This document shows positions 30,516-41,465 of a stretch of DNA of 64,000 bases, piece by piece (the stretch's first letter is position 1; every line of letters starts with the position of its first letter). A model generated the notes under the pieces. It was given only the letters and a program-made list of their open reading frames with translations. It did not search any database and had not been told where the DNA came from. Where the stretch lies: assembly GCF_025532145.1 (NCBI RefSeq), contig NZ_ARXS01000002.1, positions 62,001-126,000 on the forward strand, given 5' to 3'. This DNA comes from Alloalcanivorax balearicus MACL04 (GTDB lineage Bacteria; Pseudomonadota; Gammaproteobacteria; Pseudomonadales; Alcanivoracaceae). The translations under genes were made by a program, and so were the position numbers.

Positions 30516-31810
30516 TGATCCAGACGGATATCGACGTAGGCTTCCGCCCGCTTTTCCTGCAGCCAGGTTTGCAGTTCTTCGTCGAATCGCTGCTTTTGCA
30601 GGGCCTGACGGGCGCGCATCTGGCGGAATTCGTCGCTCATGTCCGCTTCACGTTGTTCTTCCACCAGCAGGAAATGGTAACCGAACTGGGTCTGGAACAC
30701 CGGAGACACCTGCCCCACCGGGGTGGATTCCATCATTTGCTCGAACTCCGGCACCATCTGGCCGGGGGTGACCCAGCCCAACTCGCCACCCTGATTGCGG
30801 CTGCCGGGATCATCGGAATGCTCGCGGGCCACATCGGCCAGGCTGACGCTGCCGGTGACCACTTGCTGATGCAGGCGCTGGGCTTCGGTCTGGGCCTGCT
30901 CCTGGGTAGTCAGCGCATCCGACTGGATCAGCACGTGCCGTACCCGATACTGAGTGACCACGTGCTCGCCGCCACCACCGCGACGGTCAATCATTTTCAG
31001 AATGTGATAACCGGCGCCGGAGCGCAGCGGCTCGGAGATTTCGCCGGCCTGCATGTCGATGGCGGTTTCGGCGAACAGGGTTGGCCATTGGGCCGCCGGA
31101 CGCCAGCCGAGATCGCCGCCTTCCAGTGCTTGCGGGCCGTCGGATTGTTCCACCGCGGTTTCGGCGAAGTCGGCGCCGCCGCGCAGGCGCTGAACGATGC
31201 CGTTGGCTTTGTTCCGGGCCTGTTCAAGCTGCTCCGGAGAGGCGCCGCTGGGGACTTGCACCAGAATATGGCCAAGATGGAAGTCGGCGGCGAACATGCG
31301 CCGGCCCAGGTCGGAGCTGAGGAAGCGCTCCACTTCCCGGTCGGTGATGCGTACCCGGGAGGAAACGGAGCGCTGCTGCAGGCGGGAAATCACCATGTCG
31401 TTACGCACCTGCTCGCGGAACTCGGCCCAGGAGTAGCCGTCGGTGCGGACCGCGTTGGCGAACTGCTCCAGATCCATGTTGTTCTGCTGGGCGATGCCGG
31501 TCAGCGCCTGATTGAGGCTGCCGTCATCCACGCGGATGCCACCGCGCTCCGCCAGTTGCAGTTGAATGCGCTCGATGATCATGCGATCGAGTACTTGCTC
31601 GCGCAGCACCTGGGCCGGAGGCAGAGGGCGGTTGTCCGCCTCGAACTGACCAACGATGCCGGCAACCCGGGACTGCAGCTCACTTTCCATGATGGCGCCG
31701 TCGTTGACCACCGCGACGATGCGGTCAAGGATCCGCACCTGTGCCTGGGCATTGACTGCCAGGCCCAGACACAGACAGACGGTCAGTAACGTCGACAAAG
31801 CCCTATTCAT
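30512..31810 (-). CDS. surA: Periplasmic chaperone/prolyl isomerase SurA
   Basis: A 432-residue outer-membrane-protein chaperone. A signal peptide (LLTVCLCLGLAVNAQAQ) is followed by the SurA N-domain and two parvulin domains (about 170-275 and 283-385), each with the typical HILVQVPSGAS or RHVLIQSDAL start and GGDLGW/GGELGW turn, then a C-terminal helix. It is positioned directly after its client gene lptD, whose stop it overlaps by 8 bases. Confidence 0.97.
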   Translation of the reverse strand: MNRALSTLLTVCLCLGLAVNAQAQVRILDRIVAVVNDGAIMESELQSRVAGIVGQFEADNRPLPPAQVLREQVLDRMIIERIQLQLAERGGIRVDDGSLNQALTGIAQQNNMDLEQFANAVRTDGYSWAEFREQVRNDMVISRLQQRSVSSRVRITDREVERFLSSDLGRRMFAADFHLGHILVQVPSGASPEQLEQARNKANGIVQRLRGGADFAETAVEQSDGPQALEGGDLGWRPAAQWPTLFAETAIDMQAGEISEPLRSGAGYHILKMIDRRGGGGEHVVTQYRVRHVLIQSDALTTQEQAQTEAQRLHQQVVTGSVSLADVAREHSDDPGSRNQGGELGWVTPGQMVPEFEQMMESTPVGQVSPVFQTQFGYHFLLVEEQREADMSDEFRQMRARQALQKQRFDEELQTWLQEKRAEAYVDIRLDQ

Positions 31811-34076
31811 ATTCTCTCCTGTATCCGGAAATGCTGCGCTCCAGCAGTGAGTCCACTCGCCCGCCGAAGCCGCCCAGTCCGGTCATTTCGATCTGCAACA
31901 TCACGGTGGAGTCCGGCTCAAGGGTGCCGTCCCCATCATCGTCGTAGAGTTCCCGCTGGCTCACCAGTCGTACCCGCCAGCAGCAGTTTCGGTATTCCGC
32001 GCCCGCCAGGGTTTCCTGGGTGCGGTGGTTTTCCACGTCGTACATCCAGCGGCCGATCAGCCGCCAGTTACGATGGATCGGCCAGATCGCCGCGACTTCC
32101 GATTGCCGCAGATTATCCTCCGGACGGTCGTGGAAGCCCAGGTTGAAAATCCGTCGCTCGCGGTCGTTATAGCCGAGCCGCAGGGTGGAACGCTGGCGCT
32201 GGCCGCCGGAGGTATCCCATTGGCCTTCCGAATAGAGGTACCAATCGCGTCCAAAGTTCCATCGCATGTCGGCCACCGCCGGTGTCTGGTCGGCGGTGTC
32301 TTCCCCGGTGCCGTCCAGTTGCACCTTGCGGTCGTCCAGGTAGTAGCCCTGGCCAACGCGCAGGCGCAGTTGTTCGCGGCCATCGTCGTCGCGCAGGAAA
32401 CGGCTGGTCAAGCCCACCGCGATCTTCTCTTCATCGCCGATGCGGTCGTAGCCGATGTAGCGGTTTTCCCGGAACAGGGTGTTATAGGAGAAGGTCAGCT
32501 CACCGGCATCGAAATCCGGCAGGTCATCCTGGTACTCGTAAGCCACCTTGTTGACGAACACCCGCGGTTCCAGGGTCTGGGTGTAGCCGCGGCCGAACAG
32601 GTTGGTGGAACGCTCGAAGAACATGCCGGCGTCGAGGCTGGCGCCCCAGGTGTTGAGGGAGGGCTCGCTGCCGCTGGGGCCGCCGTCATCCAGTTGATAA
32701 CGGGTATGGTACAGGCGTGCCCTGGGCTCCACATAACCCCAGTTGTTTTCCAGCCGCGCCGACAGCGCCGGCTGCGCGTGCATGCGCACACCGGTGGGAT
32801 TGTTGCTGGTGTCCTTGTCGCTGCGGTCGAAGGCAGTGACGTCGCTGAGCCATAACAGCCGCAGTGGGCCGAGCAGGTGCGGACGGCCGGTCAGTTGCAA
32901 CTGAGGCAGCCGGCGATAGGGATGCTGGTCATCCGACAAGGTGGGATCGATGGTCTGCCAGGCTTGCAGCCGGCCCAGCGCCTGCCAGGTCTGGCCGTAA
33001 TAGCGCAACTCCCCGACCCGTGGCAGGTGGGTCTGCGAGCTCACCTGCAGACCGGTATCCAGATCCTTGAAGTAAAAGTCGTCGGACACGTAATTCATGT
33101 CCACGTGCAGGCCCCAGCGGCCGATGGAGCCATCGTGGCGCCAGGCCGCCAGCTCGCGGTCCTGATCGTCGAACTCACGATCCTGGAACAGCACGCCGTA
33201 GCTGACCTGGCCCTGGCCATAGGGGGTCAGATAGCGGAACTCGGTTTCCAGACCGGCGCCGCGGCCGTCCACATAGCGCGGGGCGATGGTGGCGTCCATC
33301 TGTGGGTGCAGGTTCAGGTAGATCGGCTGGGAGAAATCCAGGCCGCCGCTGTCGCTGGTGCTGATGGTCGGAAACAGCAACCCGGATTTGCGCCGGTCAT
33401 CAATGGGGAAGGTGATCCAGGGCAAATAGAACAGTGGCACGTCCCTGACCCGCAACACCACGTTGCGCGCCTCACCCCAGCCCTTGTCGCGGTCCAGCAG
33501 AATCTGCTCGCCGGAGAGGCGCCAACCGTTGGAGCCGGGTGGGCAGGTGGTGTAGGTGCCATTGAACACCGAGGTCAGATTGCTGACCTGATCGATATAC
33601 TCGGCGGAGCCATGGGCGCCGGGGCCGAACAGCGAATAGCGGGCATTGCCCAGGCTGACCTGGCGGCTGCTGGTCTGGCCGCTCATGGAGTCGGCAAGAA
33701 AGGTGAATTGATTGGACTCCAGGCGCAGCGGGGTGTCCACTTCAAACTTGCCGCTGCTGCGGTCAAACAGGGCGGAATTGGTGACCACCCGGGAACCGGG
33801 TTGCTCAATCAGGACGTCGCCGCTCATTTCGATCAGGCCGTCCTCGGACGCGCTGGTCTGATCGGCGGTAATGATGGTGTCGCTGGTTTCCGCCCGCGGG
33901 CCAACCCGGGGGTTGTAATAGATGCCGCCGCACCACACCGGAATGGGGCGTTGCAGCACCTCGGGAAGCTCGTTCATTGCCTCACGGTCAACCCAGTTCA
34001 GATCGTCCTTGGCTGCCGCGGTGCTGGCGAAACCCAGTACCAGGCAGGAAAACATCAGTCGTGAGTGCAGTGGCAT
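31803..34076 (-). CDS. lptD: LPS-assembly protein LptD
   Basis: A 757-residue outer-membrane beta-barrel that inserts lipopolysaccharide. It has a signal peptide (SCLVLGFASTAAA), a Cys in WCGGIYYNP and a Cys pair in YRNCCWRV that would form the required disulfides. A periplasmic OstA domain (about 70-200) precedes the long barrel rich in alternating aromatic strands. First gene of the surA-pdxA-rsmA-apaG-apaH operon, divergent from amgK. Confidence 0.97.
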   Translation of the reverse strand: MPLHSRLMFSCLVLGFASTAAAKDDLNWVDREAMNELPEVLQRPIPVWCGGIYYNPRVGPRAETSDTIITADQTSASEDGLIEMSGDVLIEQPGSRVVTNSALFDRSSGKFEVDTPLRLESNQFTFLADSMSGQTSSRQVSLGNARYSLFGPGAHGSAEYIDQVSNLTSVFNGTYTTCPPGSNGWRLSGEQILLDRDKGWGEARNVVLRVRDVPLFYLPWITFPIDDRRKSGLLFPTISTSDSGGLDFSQPIYLNLHPQMDATIAPRYVDGRGAGLETEFRYLTPYGQGQVSYGVLFQDREFDDQDRELAAWRHDGSIGRWGLHVDMNYVSDDFYFKDLDTGLQVSSQTHLPRVGELRYYGQTWQALGRLQAWQTIDPTLSDDQHPYRRLPQLQLTGRPHLLGPLRLLWLSDVTAFDRSDKDTSNNPTGVRMHAQPALSARLENNWGYVEPRARLYHTRYQLDDGGPSGSEPSLNTWGASLDAGMFFERSTNLFGRGYTQTLEPRVFVNKVAYEYQDDLPDFDAGELTFSYNTLFRENRYIGYDRIGDEEKIAVGLTSRFLRDDDGREQLRLRVGQGYYLDDRKVQLDGTGEDTADQTPAVADMRWNFGRDWYLYSEGQWDTSGGQRQRSTLRLGYNDRERRIFNLGFHDRPEDNLRQSEVAAIWPIHRNWRLIGRWMYDVENHRTQETLAGAEYRNCCWRVRLVSQRELYDDDGDGTLEPDSTVMLQIEMTGLGGFGGRVDSLLERSISGYRREYE

Positions 34077-34249
34077 CGGCTGCTCAGAACAGGTAAAAAG
34101 GCCGTTTTAAACCGCTGGACGCCCCCATGGCCGGGATTTGTCCCGGTGTTTCCCGATGCCGGCGCTCGGGTCGGGGCACCTTGGGGCAGGAAACAGGGCG
34201 ACACGGTAGTCTTCGTCAATCGCCGCAGTGTAAACGAATGGGATGGGCA

Positions 34250-35901
<1,652 letters not shown>

Positions 35902-35933
35902 GCCCGCGGGCCCGGGCGGTGCTGGAGAACTTG

Positions 35934-36608
35934 ATGGGTAAGCAAATCCCTTGGATCGCGCCTTCCATCCTGGCGGCGGATTTCGCCCGACTGGGAGAGG
36001 AATGCGAGGCGGTACTGGCCGCCGGCGCCGACGTGATTCATTTCGACGTCATGGACAACCACTATGTGCCGAACCTGACCATCGGTCCGATGGTGTGCCA
36101 GGCGCTGCGCAAACATGGCATCGAAGCGCCCATCGACGTGCACCTGATGGTGTCGCCGGTGGACGACCTGATCGGTATGTTCGCCGACGCCGGCGCCTCC
36201 ATGATCACCTTTCACCCGGAAGCCTCCCGCCATGTGGACCGCTCCTTGCAACTGATCCGGGATGCCGGCTGCCAGGCCGGGCTGGTGTTGAATCCGGCGA
36301 CCACGCCGGAGTGCCTGGAATACGTTATGGACAAGCTCGATATGATTCTGCTGATGAGCGTGAATCCGGGCTTCGGCGGGCAGAAGTTCATTCCCGGCAC
36401 CCTGAAGAAGATCGAGCAGGTGCGTGCCCTGATCGATCGGCAAGAGCGGCCGATCCGTCTGGAAGTCGATGGTGGCGTGTCGGAGCAAAACATCCGGGAG
36501 GTGGCCGCCGCCGGCGCCGATACCTTTGTCGCCGGGTCCGCCATCTTCGGCAAGAGCGACTATGGCGCGGTGATCGAACAGATGCGTGCCGAACTGGCCC
36601 TGGCCTGA
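35934..36608 (+). CDS. rpe: Ribulose-phosphate 3-epimerase
   Basis: A 224-residue TIM-barrel enzyme interconverting ribulose-5- and xylulose-5-phosphate. Motifs are [15 protein letters not shown], the metal-site [34 protein letters not shown] and the phosphate-binding DGGV with GSAIFG. ATG 35934 follows GGAGAAC. In gammaproteobacteria rpe often precedes trp or phosphatase genes, but here a transporter gene follows directly. Confidence 0.97.
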   Translation: MGKQIPWIAPSILAADFARLGEECEAVLAAGADVIHFDVMDNHYVPNLTIGPMVCQALRKHGIEAPIDVHLMVSPVDDLIGMFADAGASMITFHPEASRHVDRSLQLIRDAGCQAGLVLNPATTPECLEYVMDKLDMILLMSVNPGFGGQKFIPGTLKKIEQVRALIDRQERPIRLEVDGGVSEQNIREVAAAGADTFVAGSAIFGKSDYGAVIEQMRAELALA

Positions 36609-37403
36609 ATGAGCGGCATCAGCACCCGTGCCGCCGGGCATGGTGAAATGCTGGTGTGGTCGTTGCTGATCGGGACTTCCTTTCCCATCGCGGAATATCT
36701 GGTTCGGGATGCGCACCCGTTGCCGCTGACCGGCGTACGGTTTCTGATCGCCGCGCTGTTATTGGTTCCGGTAGCCACCCGGGTGGCGATCAATCCGCGC
36801 CGTTTAATCATCTGGGCGATTCTTGGCGCGCTGCTGGCGGTGTTTTTCTGGGCACAATTCCATGCTTTGCGAACTGTTGGCAGCATCGAGTTGTCTCTGT
36901 TGTACCTGCTGTCGCCGCCGGGTACCGCGATTCTGGCCTGGTACGCGAACCGGGAGTATCTGCACCCGGTGCCGCTGGCGGCGTTCGCCTTGGTGTTGTA
37001 TCTGGTGATCCAGTATTTGATCCTGCCGGCGCCCACCGACCTGGTGGCGTTGCTGGCGCGGCCGGGAAGCCAGGTCTATTTGCTCGGTTGTGCGGCGGTG
37101 ATCGGCTACGCGGTGTTATCCCGTGGGGCTATTTTGCGGAACTGGCTGCCCGCCGCGGCGGCCACCACCACTTTCTGGAGTCTGTTGTTCGCCGGCGTGT
37201 TGCTCTGCCTGGTGGGCGTCACGCGGTTACCGGAAGTGGCGCAGTGGCATTGGGATCATTGGTGGCGGCTGGTTTACCTGGCGGTATTTACCAGCATCCT
37301 TTCCTATTGGTTGATGCAGCGGGCGTTGCAGAAGCTGCACCCGGCCATCGTCGTTGCCTACGGCGCGGTGGTGCCGTTATGGGTGGCACTGCTACCCTTT
37401 TGA
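36609..37403 (+). CDS. DMT-superfamily (EamA-like) membrane transporter
   Basis: A 264-residue, very hydrophobic protein with about nine to ten predicted membrane helices in two related halves, as in drug/metabolite transporters. The second half ends with TSILSYWLMQRALQKLHPAIVVAYGAVVPLW, a typical EamA ending. Its start codon directly follows the rpe stop, so the two are co-transcribed. The substrate is unknown. Confidence 0.8.
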   Translation: MSGISTRAAGHGEMLVWSLLIGTSFPIAEYLVRDAHPLPLTGVRFLIAALLLVPVATRVAINPRRLIIWAILGALLAVFFWAQFHALRTVGSIELSLLYLLSPPGTAILAWYANREYLHPVPLAAFALVLYLVIQYLILPAPTDLVALLARPGSQVYLLGCAAVIGYAVLSRGAILRNWLPAAAATTTFWSLLFAGVLLCLVGVTRLPEVAQWHWDHWWRLVYLAVFTSILSYWLMQRALQKLHPAIVVAYGAVVPLWVALLPF

Positions 37404-37425
37404 CGAGGAAGAAACGGACTATCGA

Positions 37426-37965
37426 ATGCGCCTGGTAAGCGGAGTGATACTGTTGTGTGTGTTGCTGGCGGGCTGTGCCAGCCGGCCGGTGGTGGTGGAG
37501 GATCGGAGCGAGCCGGAAGCGGGCAGCCATGCCGACCCGGAACAGACCGTATCGATGGAGGATTACTCCGTGGATATGGCCAATCCGGGGATGGTGCACG
37601 CTTTGCTCAGCGCGCAACTGCAGGAATGGGAAGGCACGCCTTACCGGCTGGGCGGGATGACCCGCAAGGGCATCGATTGCTCCGGTTTTGTGTTTCTCAC
37701 CTTTCATGATCGCTTGGGGGTGCGCCTGCCGCGTACCACGGATCAGCAGGCGAGAGTGGGGGAGAAAGTGGCCAAGGATCAGTTGCAGACCGGCGACCTG
37801 GTGTTCTTCCGCACCGGCCGGGGAGTTCGTCATGTGGGTATTTACATGAACCACGGCCGATTCATGCACGCCTCCACCAGCCGCGGGGTGATGGTCTCGT
37901 CGCTGGACAATGTCTACTGGCGTTCCCATTACTGGACCGCCCGTCGTATCGAAACGCGCTTCTGA
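37426..37965 (+). CDS. NlpC/P60 family lipoprotein endopeptidase
   Basis: A 179-residue cell-wall peptidase anchored as a lipoprotein: lipobox LLAGC with Cys17. The NlpC/P60 domain has Cys85 in GIDCSGFV, His136 in RHVGIY and a third polar residue, His148, in RFMHAS, giving the papain-like triad. Homologues such as Spr/MepS cut peptide cross-links of peptidoglycan. Its stop codon abuts the stop of the convergent HxlR gene. Confidence 0.92.
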   Translation: MRLVSGVILLCVLLAGCASRPVVVEDRSEPEAGSHADPEQTVSMEDYSVDMANPGMVHALLSAQLQEWEGTPYRLGGMTRKGIDCSGFVFLTFHDRLGVRLPRTTDQQARVGEKVAKDQLQTGDLVFFRTGRGVRHVGIYMNHGRFMHASTSRGVMVSSLDNVYWRSHYWTARRIETRF

Positions 37966-38427
37966 TCAGGCGTCCGTCGCCAGACGTTCGACCCCGGTGT
38001 TTTCGAAACGCACATCGCGGACGGTCAGGGGCTGGCCGTCATCGCCTTCCACATGGAGCTGGCGGATCGGGTGTCCGCTGATCCGGTCCACCAGCCGCAG
38101 ATCGTCGCGGTTGCCGTTCCAGCGTTCGCTCCATTGTCGCAGCGCGGTGATTACCGTGAACAGGTCGCGGCCCTTGTCGGTGAGCCGATATTCGTAGCGA
38201 GTACCGTGCTCGCCGGCATCCACCTTGCTCATCACGCCGCTGTCCACCAGCCGGTTAAGGCGGTTGCAGAGGATGTTCTTGGCAATCCCCAGCCGCTGCT
38301 GAAAGTCGACGAAACGGCGGGTACCGAGCATGGCCTCCTTGACCACCAGCAGTGACCACCAGTCGCCCACTTGATCCAGGGCGCAGGCCACGGAGCAGTC
38401 CAGGTCGTCAAAGCGTTTTCGGGTCAC
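37966..38427 (-). CDS. HxlR-family transcriptional regulator
   Basis: A 153-residue winged-helix protein. The HxlR signature is complete: CSVACALDQVGDWWSLLVVKEAM, RRFVDFQQRLGIAKNILCNRL and YRLTDKGRDLF. Cysteines at about 11 and 15 in DCSVAC could sense oxidants or electrophiles, as in redox-active members. It is divergent from the Old Yellow Enzyme gene, which it probably controls. Confidence 0.92.
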   Translation of the reverse strand: MTRKRFDDLDCSVACALDQVGDWWSLLVVKEAMLGTRRFVDFQQRLGIAKNILCNRLNRLVDSGVMSKVDAGEHGTRYEYRLTDKGRDLFTVITALRQWSERWNGNRDDLRLVDRISGHPIRQLHVEGDDGQPLTVRDVRFENTGVERLATDA

Positions 38428-38483
38428 GGGGAGAGCCCTCCAGGGGATTCGGCATATGTAAGAGCTTCTTCAGTCTATCCAAA

Positions 38484-38531
38484 ACGGTTGCATGATGAAA
38501 CCGTCCTGGTTTACGGTTGCGATCTGCAACC
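38484..38531. promoter_or_regulatory. Candidate operator sites between hxlR and the OYE gene
   Basis: The octamer ACGGTTGC occurs at 38484-38491 and again at 38513-38520, 29 bases apart. The second copy is part of a perfect palindrome GGTTGC-GATCT-GCAACC (38515-38531). Repeated palindromic sites in a divergent promoter region are what a dimeric HxlR regulator would need. Confidence 0.5.
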
Positions 38532-38576
38532 AAATTGGACGGCGGCCGGGGCCGCCACGACTCGGGAGAACAGGCT

Positions 38577-39689
38577 ATGAGTACCTCGCTGGATGCGTTG
38601 CTGCGTCCGTTTGAACACAAGTCCCTGAAACTGCGTAACCGCGTGGCCATGGCGCCGATGACGCGTAATTTTTCCCCGGACTACATTCCCAATGAGGATG
38701 TGGCCGCTTACTACCGTCGCCGCGCCGAAGGCGAGGTGGGGCTGATCATTACCGAGGGCACCACCGTGGGCCATGTGGCGGCCAACGGTTACGAACGGGT
38801 GCCGGCTTTTCATGGTGAGCTGGCATTGGCTGGCTGGAAGCGGGTGGTGGACCAGGTCCACCAGGCCGGTGGCGCCATTATTCCCCAGCTTTGGCACGTC
38901 GGGGCGGTGCGCCGGCCCGGTATCGGCCCGGACAAGGATGTGCCCGGTTATTCTCCTTCCGGCCTGTTCAAGCCGGGCAAGGAGAGCGGCCATGCCATGA
39001 CCCTGGAAGATATCGACGACGTCATCCGGGCTTTCGCCGAATCCGCCCGTAACGCCCGTGATCTGGGGTTCGATGGTGTGGAAATCCACGGTGCTCACGG
39101 CTACCTGCTTGATCAGTTCTTCTGGGAAGGCACCAACCAGCGTGATGACCAATACGGCGGCAACATGGATAACCGCGGGCGTTTCGTGGCGGACATCGTG
39201 CGCGCGGTGCGTGAGGCGGTGGGTGAGGACTTCGCCATCGTGCTGCGGTATTCCCAGTGGAAACAGCAGGATTATGAGGCCCGGCTGGCCACCACCCCGC
39301 AGGAACTGGAGCGCTTCCTGACCCCGCTGGTGGACGCCGGCGTCGATCTGTTCCACGCCTCCACCCGCCGCTTCTGGGTGCCGGAATTCGAAGGTTCCGA
39401 CCTCAATCTGGCCGGCTGGACCCGTAAGCTGACCGGCAAGCCGACCCTTTCCGTGGGCAGTGTGGGCCTGGATGACGATTTCATCGGCCATAACAATCAG
39501 GGTATGGGCGGCACCGCCAATCCGGTGAGTATCGACGAACTGGAACGGCGTATGGCCAACGACGAATTCGACCTGATCGCGGTCGGACGGGCTTTGTTGC
39601 AGGACCCGAACTGGCTGATCAAGATGCGGGAAGGTCGTGAGGAGGAGATCGAGATCTTCACCAAGAAAGCCCTGGGTTCGCTCAGCTGA
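38577..39689 (+). CDS. Old Yellow Enzyme family NADH:flavin oxidoreductase
   Basis: A 370-residue FMN TIM-barrel enzyme. Conserved parts are LRNRVAMAPMTRNF, the active-site HxxH-type EIHGAHGYLLDQFFW with Gly-rich GTNQRDDQYGGN following, and VGSVGLDDDF near the flavin phosphate site with AVGRALLQDPNW. Such enzymes reduce activated C=C or nitro groups. ATG 38577 follows GGGAGAA. The divergent HxlR gene suggests induction by an electrophile or aromatic compound. Confidence 0.93.
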   Translation: MSTSLDALLRPFEHKSLKLRNRVAMAPMTRNFSPDYIPNEDVAAYYRRRAEGEVGLIITEGTTVGHVAANGYERVPAFHGELALAGWKRVVDQVHQAGGAIIPQLWHVGAVRRPGIGPDKDVPGYSPSGLFKPGKESGHAMTLEDIDDVIRAFAESARNARDLGFDGVEIHGAHGYLLDQFFWEGTNQRDDQYGGNMDNRGRFVADIVRAVREAVGEDFAIVLRYSQWKQQDYEARLATTPQELERFLTPLVDAGVDLFHASTRRFWVPEFEGSDLNLAGWTRKLTGKPTLSVGSVGLDDDFIGHNNQGMGGTANPVSIDELERRMANDEFDLIAVGRALLQDPNWLIKMREGREEEIEIFTKKALGSLS

Positions 39690-39708
39690 GCCTTCCATCA
39701 GGGACGCA

Positions 39709-39810
39709 GAGCCGCGTTACGCCTTTACGGGAACGTCGTGAATACATTCCTGTAGGCTCCCGGTCGAACATCCCTGTTCGACCGGGTCCCGCAAAGGCGT
39801 AACGCGGCTC
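39709..39810. repeat. Structured intergenic repeat, family 2, copy 2
   Basis: An 18-base perfect inverted repeat (39709-39726 with 39793-39810) encloses a core that, read on the minus strand, contains GGGAGCCTACAGGAATGTA and ACGTTCCCG. This is nearly identical to the core at 22185-22303. The outer arms differ in sequence from the other copy but still pair perfectly. Confidence 0.88.
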
Positions 39811-39882
39811 CGCTTCGAGGTAACCGGCAAGCGCGGGTGTTCTTCTCGCCTTGGAGATATAAATGCGGAGGTTGCTACAAAG

Positions 39883-39963
39883 CCGCTGTGGGAGCTTGCT
39901 TGCAAGCGAATCTTCTTGGGCCTCGAGAGTCTTCGCTTGCAGGCAAGCTCCCACAGTGGGGCT
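39883..39963. repeat. Palindromic intergenic repeat, family 1, copy 2
   Basis: Arms GCCGCTGTGGGAGCTTG... and ...CAAGCTCCCACAGTGG are near-perfect complements around a central spacer, matching the element at 15946-16024. With the family 2 copy just to the left, it fills most of the gap between the OYE and MFS genes. Confidence 0.9.
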
Positions 39964-40045
39964 GTAGGGAGGCCTTCCGGAGCCCGGTTTGACAGCGGCG
40001 CCAAACCGGGAGCCGAGCCCCGCTGGAGATCCCCCTGTTTCGCCT

Positions 40046-41359
40046 TTAACTTGCTTCCAGGGACTTGTTAATGCGCAGCGCCAGCAGCGTGCAAACCACC
40101 CCGGACAGCAGATAAACGCTGACGTAAGCCAGGCCGAACTTAGCTGACAGCCCCAGTGCCACCAGCGGCGCGAAGGCGGCGCCGAACAGCCAGGCGAAGT
40201 CGGAGGTCAAGGCCGCTCCGGTATAGCGGAAGCGGCGCTGGAAGTTGGCGGTGACGGTGCCGGAAGCCTGGCCGTAGGACAGACCCAGCAAAACGAAGCC
40301 GACCAGAATGAAGATATCCTGCTGTACCGCGTTACCGTCCATCAGCAGCGGTGTGAACAGACTGAAGATCCCGATCAGCACCGCCAGCGAGCCGACGGTG
40401 TTGCGTTTGCCGATCCGTTCCGCGATCCAGCCGGAGGCAATGGTGCCGAAAATCGCCAGGATCGCCCCGATGGCCTGCACGATCAGCACATCCGGCACGT
40501 TCTGGGAGCCGTTCAGTACGATCCAGGACAGCGGGAAGATGGTCACCAGATGGAACAGGGCATAGCTGGCCAGGGCAGCGAAGGCGCCAATGAAGATGTT
40601 GTAGCCCTGCTCTTGCAACATTTTGCGTGTGCTCAGCGGTTCCAGGTCACTCTCTTCCAGTGCCGCGGTGTACTCATGGGTCAACACCAGCCGCAGGCGG
40701 GCGAACAGGGCCACCACGTTGATGGCGAACGCCACGAAGAACGGATAGCGCCAGCCCCAGCCGAGGAAGTCCTCGGTGGACAGGCTCATATACAGAAACA
40801 GGAACAGGACGCTGGCCACCAGGAAACCGATAGGGGCGCCCAGTTGGCCGATCATGGCGAACCGGGAGCGGCGGTTTTTCGGCGTGTTCAGCGCCAACAA
40901 GGAGGGCAGGCCGTCCCAGGAGCCGCCCAGGGCGAGCCCCTGCAGAATACGCAGCAGCGACAACACCAGGATGGCGTAGCCGCCCAATACCGCGTGGCCG
41001 GGCAGGAAGGCGATACCCGCGGTGGCGGTGCCGAGCAGGAACAAGGCGGCGGTCAGTTTAACGCTGCGGCCCCAGTGGCGCTGGATGGTCATGAACAGCG
41101 CGGTACCGAAGGGGCGGGCGATAAAGGCGAAGGAAAAGATGGTGAAGGCGTACAGCAACCCCTCCAGGCGGCCGGCGAACGGAAAAAACACCGACGGAAA
41201 CACCAGAACCGAGGCTATTCCATAAACGAAGAAGTCGAAGTACTCTGAGGTGCGTCCGATCACCACGCCCACGGCGATCTCGTTCGGCGCCACGGCCTGA
41301 TGGGCCTCCGGAGCGGAAGAGTAGGAGGGCACGGAGGCGGGGTCGTTCGTTGTTATCAT
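40046..41359 (-). CDS. MFS transporter of the metabolite:H+ symporter (MHS) type
   Basis: A 437-residue permease with 12 predicted membrane helices. The N-terminus VGVVIGRTSEYFDFFVYGIASVLVFP is the typical MHS start. The loops contain FIARPFGTALF, LRILQGLALGGSWDG and NRRSRFAMIGQLGAPIGF. Relatives (ProP/KgtP/ShiA) import organic acids or betaines; the substrate here is unknown. It is divergent from cyoA across a palindromic site. Confidence 0.9.
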   Translation of the reverse strand: MITTNDPASVPSYSSAPEAHQAVAPNEIAVGVVIGRTSEYFDFFVYGIASVLVFPSVFFPFAGRLEGLLYAFTIFSFAFIARPFGTALFMTIQRHWGRSVKLTAALFLLGTATAGIAFLPGHAVLGGYAILVLSLLRILQGLALGGSWDGLPSLLALNTPKNRRSRFAMIGQLGAPIGFLVASVLFLFLYMSLSTEDFLGWGWRYPFFVAFAINVVALFARLRLVLTHEYTAALEESDLEPLSTRKMLQEQGYNIFIGAFAALASYALFHLVTIFPLSWIVLNGSQNVPDVLIVQAIGAILAIFGTIASGWIAERIGKRNTVGSLAVLIGIFSLFTPLLMDGNAVQQDIFILVGFVLLGLSYGQASGTVTANFQRRFRYTGAALTSDFAWLFGAAFAPLVALGLSAKFGLAYVSVYLLSGVVCTLLALRINKSLEAS

Positions 41360-41420
41360 TGCTGTACCTCACGAAATCAAGTCCGACCGATCATAATCAC
41401 TTTCTCGATATCGTGACACC

Positions 41421-41439
41421 ATTGGACAAAATGTCCAAT
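41421..41439. promoter_or_regulatory. Palindromic candidate operator between the MFS gene and cyoA
   Basis: ATTGGACA and TGTCCAAT are perfect complements with a 3-base spacer, 27 bases before the cyoA GTG start and 62 bases before the MFS start on the other strand. The TTGGAC part also resembles a -35 box. It is a likely binding site for a dimeric repressor, but the regulator is not identified. Confidence 0.5.
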
Positions 41440-41465
41440 TCAACATTCCGGGCCGGAGGCGTACA

